NCBI GenBank assembly: GCA_009763385.1
Contig: CM019823.1
Coordinates: forward strand, 171,316,636 to 171,380,635
Source of the DNA: Coix lacryma-jobi var. lacryma-jobi
Lineage: Eukaryota; Streptophyta; Magnoliopsida; Poales; Poaceae
Direction: 5' to 3'
Length of the DNA: 64,000 bases
In this document: positions 57,100 through 64,000 of the stretch, in pieces
How positions within the stretch are numbered: the first letter of the stretch is position 1
Layout: every line of letters starts with the position of its first letter
Translations under genes and position numbers: made by a program
The notes under the pieces: model-generated
The model's database searches: none
Told to the model about the DNA's origin: nothing
The model's input: only the letters and a program-made list of their open reading frames with translations

Positions 57100-58535
57100 G
57101 AGCCTTTTAGCTAGATGCCATTATAAAAGATTAAAATTAACTTGTATCATTGAGATTTTGAAAAGTTCTCTGTGATATGAAATTCTTTTTCCCTACATGT
57201 CACTCCCGTCACTCTACCGTTTCATTTTAACAGAGCTGGGTGCCAACTAGAGGTGAAATGACTCTTTTGTGCATCACTGTTTCTAGTCAATCCGGGTCTC
57301 CCATGAGCTTCTGGTTCTATGGTTCATCATTTAGAATCTGACAAAGGCAAAGCCGAGCTCGCCAGCTCGGTGGGAGCGGGTTCAAAAAAAAAAAAAGCTC
57401 GGTGGGAGCGGCACGTGGAGCAGGGAGGCGCGGGCAGCCGGGCATGCGCGGAGCGCGGCCGCGCCGGCGCTCGGTGCAGGTGCGGGAGTCGCGGGGCCTT
57501 GCGTGGGGAGGCGCAGGACTGGGCTTGTTTCTTGTTTGGTTCCAAGTCTAGGCTCCGATTGCCTGGAGGAACAGCTGCCTGGATTCTTCCTGTGCACCGT
57601 TTGGTTGTTGCCCTGTCCAGGCAACCGCGATCCAGCCAGGCGAATAAAATCCAGCGCCTGGTGCAAAGCTTATTTGCCCGGACTACCATAAATAGCTATG
57701 GTCTACTAATTGCACAAATTATATCTCATCTCTCTTTTCTTAATTAACTAATACTCTCTCTATCCATAAAAACATATAACTATAGGTTCCGTGCCCAGAA
57801 AAGTTCTTCACGTTTGACCACATTTCTAGTGAATAATATTAATATTTATTAATCTAGATAAATTTACTATAAAAATAGATTTCGTAATTAATCTAATGAT
57901 GTTTATTTATATCATAAATATTAATATATTTTTATTTATAAATATTTAAATATAAGATAATAAAATATGGTGTTGTGCTAGAATTGTATGATTTCTTAGA
58001 CGGAGAGAGTACATGGTTATAAAATCTCAAAAAAAGACTACATGATTATGCAGACTTGACAAGACGACTTGCCAAAATATAATAATTATTATTTACTTTA
58101 ATTTCTCATGCTTTATTCTAAGTAAATATAGAAAATATTAATTATGTTAAATATTATTATGAACTTAGCAAATAAAATCGCAATTATCGAATATTTTTGG
58201 ATGTATTACAGATTTATTATATTTATTATAATATTTCATGTGCACACACATACAAGGTGTCATAGTGGTATAGAAGAAAAAACGAAGGTTTTTGCAACAC
58301 AGATTGTTATAGACTTTCAGTGGCACGAGAGGAACGAATGAAAATTTTGATGTGTATTGCAACTGAGGGCAAAAATGTCTTCTCCGCTGGCTGTTAGCTG
58401 TTGTTAGAGGCAAAATAGACGGTACTAGCATGTAGGGAAAAGATGTTTCCTACAAGGGTATAGAAGAACTTTTCGAATTTTCAATAGTACACAGGTAATT
58501 TTGATCTTTTACAATGGCACATGGGTAAAAAACTC
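57100..58535. mobile_element. Mutator-like element with ~100-bp TIRs and a GC-rich internal segment
   Basis: The left terminus GAGCCTTTTAGCTAGATGCC and the reverse complement of the right terminus (GAGTTTTTTACCCATGTGCC) align over about 100 bp, including AAAAGATYAAAATTA, GAAAAGTTCT and TTTTCCCTACATG. Flanks are AAAACAGAG (57091-57099) and AAAACAGGG (58536-58544), a 9-bp duplication with one mismatch. There is no transposase. The interior 57340-57700 is strongly GC-rich, unlike the termini, as in Pack-MULEs that have captured gene pieces; the source was not recognised. A 142-codon plus-strand frame at 57319-57747 spans this part but is not called a gene. Confidence 0.85.
57754..58009. mobile_element. 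Stowaway-like MITE nested in the MULE
   Basis: A 256-bp AT-rich element starting CTCTCTCTATCC and ending GGAGAGAG, bordered by TA on both sides (57752-57753, 58010-58011). Termini and TA duplication fit the Tc1/mariner-related Stowaway group, with some decay of the ends. Confidence 0.8.
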
Positions 58536-58854
58536 AAAACAGGGCGTCGACTCAGGTCCGGGACTTGGAGCAACGGCCGTGGTTCTCTTCTCCTTTCTCT
58601 CTGCTACTCGAGAGCGAGAATCGGTCGTGCAGACAGAAGACAGAACAGAACAGCCGCCGTACAGCGAGCGATAGTCGAATACCCCCTTCTGAGTTCTGAC
58701 TGTCGGTTTCTTCAGATCCTTATTTGGAATGAACTCTAGCGAGTTTTTCTTTTCTGCTTTATGACCTCATGGGCAACGGCGGTGCATGCATCGTGAATTC
58801 GTGATCATTAGTTCGAGAGCGACTATTTAGAAGACTGATGATCTCTAATGTGTA

Positions 58855-59111
58855 CTCCCTCCGTCCCAGAATAGAAGTCGTTCTCGCTTCCCAAGAAGTC
58901 AGCATTTTCTAACTTTGACCAATCATATATATTAAAATATTAATATTTATAATACATAATTAATATCATTATATAGATCGTTGAATGTACTTTTATAATA
59001 AATTTATTTGAAGATTTAAATGTTACACGTATTTTCTACAAATCTAGTCAAAGTTAGAAAAATTTGACCGGCACGCATCCCATAACGACTTCCTTTCTGG
59101 GACGGAGGGAG
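58855..59111. mobile_element. Stowaway MITE
   Basis: A 257-bp element with near-perfect terminal inverted repeats CTCCCTCCGTCCCAGAA and TTCTGGGACGGAGGGAG, bordered by TA (58853-58854, 59112-59113). Well preserved. Confidence 0.97.
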
Positions 59112-59180
59112 TACAAGGCATGTACTGTATGTGGAAAGGGAAAAGTTGTTCATTCAGGAAGCATGTACGGAAAACCGAAT

Positions 59181-59300
59181 TACTCTCTGCGTTCCTAAAT
59201 AACTATTATCATTACCATAAGTTCAATTCAATTTATAATAAATTTTTAAAATATTTATTTAATTAAAGATAATTTTTGAGAAGCGAAAATGACAGAACTA
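59181..59300. mobile_element. Remnant of a Stowaway-like MITE
   Basis: TACTCTCTGCGTTCCTAAATA resembles one Stowaway terminus and is followed by the usual AT-rich body. No matching right end was found before the next element. Confidence 0.35.
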
Positions 59301-59324
59301 AGAGGTCACAGTGCAACCCGCTAT

Positions 59325-60465
59325 GAGTGTGTTTGGTGTTGGTTGAGCGGTTAACTCCTGGTCTGACTTCCTAGGGTTAACTTTTACGTGTTTGGTTGCC
59401 TAAAAGTATTTTGGAGCCTGGCTGGGACTGGCCATTCGTACCCCTTTAGTCTGGCTACGACTGAACGAGAAAGTTAGTCATTCTTCTAGAGCCTGACTTG
59501 ACCAACGCTCCGTGTCCATTCGCGTCACCTCCCGGTGTGTGCGTGTTGAAGGCCTCAAGTGGAGAAAGAGGCCTGAGCGAAGGAGGAGGACGCGGAGGCC
59601 TGGGAGCGGAGGCTCGACGTGAGCAGAAGTGGATTTCGCCACCAGCGAGCTCCGGCAACCACACAAAGCTCGACGGCGGTGCTTCGGCCACCAACGCGGA
59701 GGCTCAAGCAGCGCTCGACGATAGGCTCGCGGGGTGGTGCACTCACGTGGCGCTCGGAGATGGGCTCGCGTGGCCCTTGGCGGTGGGCTCGCACGGCGGC
59801 GCCCTGTGGCTGGCGGAGGTCCCGCGTGGCAGGGAGAGCTCGCGGGTGGCGGGCTCGCACGACCCTGTGGCTGACGGAGGTCCGTGTGTCAGGGAGGGCT
59901 CGTGGCCAGCGCTAGCACGGTGGCACCCTGTGGCTGGCGGAGGTCCCGCGTGGTAGGAAGAGCTCGCGGGCGGCGCACTCGCACGGTGGCGTCCTGTGGT
60001 TGGCGGAGGTCCCCCGTGGCAGGGAGAGCTTGCGGGCGGCGCTAGCCATGGCAGGGCCAAGGTCGTGCACTCACGCAGCGAGGGTGTCAGCTTCATCTCC
60101 AATGTGCTTGTGAGGATGGCGACGCGCCAGCTCATCTAGTGCTCGAGATCTACACCATGCGCGCACAAACGTTGAAGAGGATGCGACGGAGATGTTTGTC
60201 AGCCCGTCGGGAAGTATACAGAGGACCACGGCGTTGCTCACCACTTGTTTGATGAAATGTTTCAAAGGAATAATATTAGCAGGCTGTAGATGCGGTAATT
60301 CTATACAAGGCAAAGCAAACAACCAAACAAACTTTTATGAATCTCAAGCTAGGGATAACAACTCAACCAAAAAAACTTATGTTAGATTGTTGGGGGACAG
60401 ACCTAGCCTAACCAAGCTCCAATCCTAGTCAGGCTTCAACTAAACCAAGAAACTAAACACACCTT
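59325..60465. mobile_element. Putative DNA transposon with imperfect TIRs carrying a minisatellite
   Basis: GTGTGTTTGGTGTTGGTT at the left and the complement of GTGTGTTTAGTTTCTTGGTT at the right form short imperfect inverted repeats of a kind common in grass non-autonomous DNA elements. The inside (59480-60130) is GC-rich and repetitive. No clear target duplication was identified, so superfamily and exact ends are open. Long frames in the GC-rich part are due to the repeats. Confidence 0.45.
59797..60055. repeat. Minisatellite, four units of 61-67 bp
   Basis: CCTGTGGCTGGCGGAGGTCC with its following GCAGGGAGAGCTCGCGGG recurs at about 59800, 59862, 59925 and 59991. Units vary in length from 61 to 67 bp and have several substitutions each. 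Confidence 0.85.
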
Positions 60466-61216
60466 ATATATTTCTAGTGGACATCCCGATCTAGCGTATG
60501 AAAAGGGACTCAACGCACGGTAGGTCAATCCAGTGGGACGCTATCCACCAAAATTCAAACATGGTGTTCCTACTTTTTCTAGATTTTATCCATAAAATTT
60601 ACAGGATATACGTATGTGTGTGTTTTTGGTGATATGTGCGTCCATCCTGCATCATGTCTCATGTGCTGCTGTGCTGCGCCGCTGGCCTTTGGTCCTCGGA
60701 GGGATCAACTGGAAACCGCGTCATTTCGGCGAAGAAAACGAGCGCACGTCTGTATCGAACTCTCGTGATATTTGCAGTCGCGCCGGAGGTAGATCAAGTC
60801 AAGCAAGCCACCAGCGTGGCAAAAAACTAGAGGTAAACACGGTCGTATAGAACGAGAACCCTCCTCCGCTCTCTAGCCGTGTGCAGGTGCAGCGTGCAGG
60901 CCAGGTGGTGCCCGTATATAAATAAAAAAAACTTGTAAAAAAAAACTAAAAAATGGCGTGACCCACCTTTATATAGCGTTATCTAGAGCTAGCATGAAGT
61001 AAGCAACTTCGTTCAAACTTCAAAGCCTATCTGTAAGTCTGTAATTAAGTTATACCAATGTAAAAGCACACGTCGTTTATAACCTTTTCAAAATTTACTA
61101 GTACTATCTTTTTAATTTTAAATAAGAGCTATATAGAAAACTACAAAATAGAATAGTCTAGTTCCAATATGGTTTGTTGGTTTAGAAGATCTCTCATCTT
61201 AAAAAACAAGGCCTTA

Positions 61217-61247
<31 letters not shown>

Positions 61248-61284
61248 GTTGGTACGAATTTTAGTTCATACCATATAATCAATA
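60466..61284. other. Spacer with an ATT microsatellite
   Basis: No gene is supported. A run of about 11 ATT units lies at 61214-61248. Short frames at 60614-60850 in two phases have no recognisable motif. Confidence 0.6.
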
Positions 61285-61503
61285 CTCTCTTTCATCCCAA
61301 AATAGTTGTATATCTCAGTTCTAGAGAAGTAAAACTTTTAAAATTTAGACTAGATATTATAAAAAAAGCAATGTGGATATTTATATGTCTATTCTAAATC
61401 ATTTTATTGCAGAACATAAAATTAAATATTAATGTTTTATATATTTGAATATATTAAAATTTTAAAAGTTTATGACAATCGAGTGTTTAGTTTGGGACGA
61501 GGA
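61285..61503. mobile_element. Stowaway-like MITE, decayed right end
   Basis: After TA, CTCTCTTTCATCCCAAAATAG begins an AT-rich body; TTTGGGACGAGGAC near 61,490-61,503 is the degraded inverted partner. The right TA is not clear. Confidence 0.6.
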
Positions 61504-62030
61504 CGCAGAGAGCAGTAGCTTCGCCTGCTTTATTGTCTCCGCTAGTCCAGTCGACGCGTCGCCTGAAACAACTGTGACTATACTTCTGGGACACACGATT
61601 ATTTATTCATTACTACTGAGTACTGTACTGGTGTTTTCCGGGGAAACAAATATGTATGGTCGGTTTTGCAAACCGTACGCTTGGCTCCTGGTTTTACAAG
61701 TGGACACGGAAACACCAAGTGACCAAGCAGCCGGATTAGCTGTGCTCCAGATGCTACGGGACGGGAGAGGACAAGCAAAGCACCGAGAGAGAATTTTCGT
61801 CAAGCAACGAAACCGCTTCCAGATAAGAACAAGCTCGGAGCTTTGTGGAGAAGCTCTGAAGCGACCGAGAGAGGACCACGGCCACAGAGCATGGGCCTGA
61901 TTGGGTCATGGGCTGGCCCAAGGCAGCCTAGGGTTTCTGTCTTCCTGCTAAAGTAGTTTAAATGGAGAATAGTGCTAGAGCCACACAGACACAGCCACAC
62001 TGGAAAATGACATGCAAGCCTAGAGGCATA
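61504..62030. other. Spacer without a supported gene
   Basis: Mixed-composition sequence. A 142-codon plus-strand frame (61472-61900) shows no recognisable domain and starts inside the preceding MITE, so it is not called. Confidence 0.5.
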
Positions 62031-62286
62031 CTCCCTCAATACTCATATTAGTTGTCATTTAAGACAGCGACACAGTCTTTAAAACACACTTTTTGACCTC
62101 TTATTTTTTGAAAAAATATTTATAGAAAAGTAATATATGTATACTTTTATGAAAGTATTTTTGAAGATAAATCTATATAATTTTCATATTTGCAAATTTA
62201 AAAACTTAATAGTTATTGATGATTATATTCCCAATGTTTGACCCAAATTTTGTCTAAAACAGCAATTAATATTAGTATGGAGGGAG
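62031..62286. mobile_element. Stowaway MITE
   Basis: A 256-bp element from CTCCCTCAATACTCATATTA to the inverted TAATATTAGTATGGAGGGAG, with TA on each side (62029-62030, 62287-62288). Confidence 0.92.
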
Positions 62287-63257
62287 TACTTTCAGTCACT
62301 TGAGTGATGTACCAACTAACATTCATAGGCCATAACGTAATTTGACGCAAAAAAATGTCATAACGTAATTTTGTTTATATTTGGGTCACCACTCACCAAC
62401 ATTCATGCATGATATTAGTGGCAGATTTAGAACAAATTTTAGGGGGTCTCACCAAAATTGCTACAACAACATAACTTAACTATGACACCCCCAACCTCAC
62501 ACACGCACACACGCGCGCGAGCGCGCGCACACACACATACACAATATAGTATTTTGAAGTAGTCTTGTATTGAAACATCAATAAACGATTAAAATCACCA
62601 AGTACATCATGAAAAATAAAAAAGATGTAGTTTATCTATACCAAAAGGCCAAATTACGAATCTAATAGACGACGTGTGGCAGTGACATCATCCATTATTC
62701 ATCAGAAAAAGTAATCGACACAAATAGACATAATTGATTAGTCAAATATAAATAGACCAAAATCAAGGTGTTGGTGGCCGCTTGTAGAGGGAGGTCGTTA
62801 CCTCCAGCTGCATCTCAGCCTCTCCTACACCATGAAGTCTTTCATCCGTCCCTACATGATATAATACTAGAGTAATTGCAACTATGTAATCTATGAAACA
62901 CTTTAGTCCATCAGTGAATCAAGAAAAACACATGGACTGTAAATTTGGCAATAGATTTGAGGATTATCTGACATGTAATAAACAAACCAATGACTAATGA
63001 TATTTGGGTATGCACCTATACAAGTTATACAAAAATGTTTAGTCACTTTTATATGATGTTTCGGACAATAAACTAAGCCACACAACCAAGAATTTCACTA
63101 ACCTTTATCCCCACAAAAAATATTACACAAAAGTATGACAAATAAGAAGTGATACGCATGTCACTCTCGCTAGTCGCTATACATCTATGCATGCAAAAAC
63201 GACATGTTCAAACATGCATACCCACCAATTCAAATACACGTAAAGCCAGAGTATTAA
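62287..63257. other. AT-rich spacer with a CA/CG microsatellite
   Basis: A mixed (CA)n/(CG)n tract lies at 62498-62540. The rest is AT-rich without a supported gene. Confidence 0.6.
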
Positions 63258-63766
63258 TCTATAGCTTTAATAAAGCTAATACCCACTAAATATTTCTCTC
63301 TTCATGCAAGGTGTACACATCATTCCCCACTAAGTGATCCACTAAATGTTCTATTCTTCATGCAAGTTGCCCACATCATTCTCCACTAAGTCTATGTCAT
63401 CATGTTCTATCTTTTCATGCAACATGTCCACATCATTCTACACTAAATCCATGCCATCTCTTAAATAAAAAAAATATCATGACATCTCTATCACGTGAAA
63501 TACTTTAAATCTTTAATATATTAGCATACAAGTCATTTCATATGTTATTGTTTCATCACATGTTCTTCTTAAAGTAATCAAATATTTTATTATTTTTTCT
63601 TTGACTAGCTTAGTATTTTTTTACTATATCTAATGCAATATATAACATACAAGTCAAATTTTATATATATGTACATACATTATACAAAATATCATACAAT
63701 AATATTACGTATATAACATATTTTTTTTAAGAAAGTCCCGCGGCAACGCGTGGAGTATACCTCTAG
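63258..63766 (+). mobile_element. Small non-autonomous Helitron
   Basis: Starts TCTATAGCTTTAATAAAGC after an A (63257). Ends with the GC hairpin CCCGCGGCAACGCGTGG, eleven bases later CTAG at 63763-63766, and a T (63767). A 5' TC, 3' hairpin plus CTAG, insertion between A and T and no terminal inverted repeats define Helitrons. At 509 bp it codes for nothing and would depend on a RepHel protein supplied elsewhere. Confidence 0.8.
63290..63465. repeat. 59-bp imperfect tandem repeat inside the Helitron
   Basis: Three imperfect copies share CTTCATGCAA, CCACATCATTC and CACTAAGT in the same order, spaced about 59 bp apart. Confidence 0.75.
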
Positions 63767-64000
63767 TATTCACCAAGCACTAGTCTTGTAGGAAACTCTT
63801 GAACCGTCACATACAACACTATCACTGGTGAGGGAAGCTACCCATTCCATTAAAAATGTTAATGTCGCTGACATCTTGTACATGGTCATAAAAATTGTGA
63901 TAGTTTGACAGGGTTCTTGGATTTAGAATGCTAGTCATTGAGCCACAAATGCCATCGATACTATATGCGAGAGAGTGAGGACGTCTTGGAGACCATGGAG
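63767..64000. other. Right-edge spacer
   Basis: No gene, repeat or element terminus recognised in the last 234 bases. Confidence 0.5.

Noticed and set aside
57319..57747. 142-residue frame inside the MULE
   Set aside because: Starts in AT-rich element sequence, crosses the GC-rich part and ends next to the nested MITE; no domain, so listed only as a possible captured fragment.
1..64000. CRISPR arrays, bacterial operons, tRNA or rRNA genes
   Set aside because: Tandem repeats here lack regular unique spacers, the genes have spliceosomal introns, and no tRNA or rRNA signature was recognised on reading both strands.

Overview
This is a plant nuclear window, almost certainly from a grass (Poaceae). 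Evidence: GC-rich 5' gene ends with many GT-AG introns, Stowaway miniature elements with CTCCCTCCGTCCCA-type termini, nested LTR retrotransposons, Mutator-like elements and a Helitron. The genus cannot be set from sequence alone. No rRNA, tRNA or CRISPR array was seen.

Layout. 1-5887 is the 3' part of a Ty3/gypsy element of the Tat type: an 87-bp tandem array, an intron-containing reading frame on the strand opposite the element, a polypurine tract and a 3' LTR. That LTR ends inside an LEA (seed maturation protein) gene fragment on the minus strand (5888-6508). 7740-14324 is a Ty1/copia element (minus strand, TSD GTACG) that split the 3' end of a decayed, unrecognised host gene. 14.4-18.7 kb is AT-rich spacer with a diverged tandem duplication of roughly 0.7-0.8 kb units.

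The host genes come next. A PHD-finger/GNAT acetyltransferase gene of the IDM1/ROS4 type (plus, CDS 20039-27998) converges on a gene for the photosystem II assembly factor PSB27-H2/LPA19 (minus, 29515-28698). From 31019 to about 46107 lies a second copia element (plus strand), split by a gag-only, non-autonomous element of 9.8 kb (32206-41990, minus strand, TSD TCAGC, LTRs of about 2.48 kb). A 40-exon myosin XI gene follows (plus, 46635-56277), with a Mutator-type MITE in one intron. The last 7.7 kb holds small DNA transposons: a MULE with TIRs of about 100 bp carrying a GC-rich segment, several Stowaway elements, a minisatellite-bearing element and a 509-bp Helitron.

The three host genes at 20-56 kb are unrelated housekeeping or regulatory genes: chromatin acetylation, PSII repair and organelle/vesicle transport. 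Their frames are intact except for isolated single-base deletions, which look more like assembly errors than decay. No new defence or metabolic system was found. The most unusual features are the antisense frame of the Tat element, a palindromic motif array in the U3 of the nested element, two copia 5' ends without a recognisable primer binding site, and two MULE-type elements with related termini.
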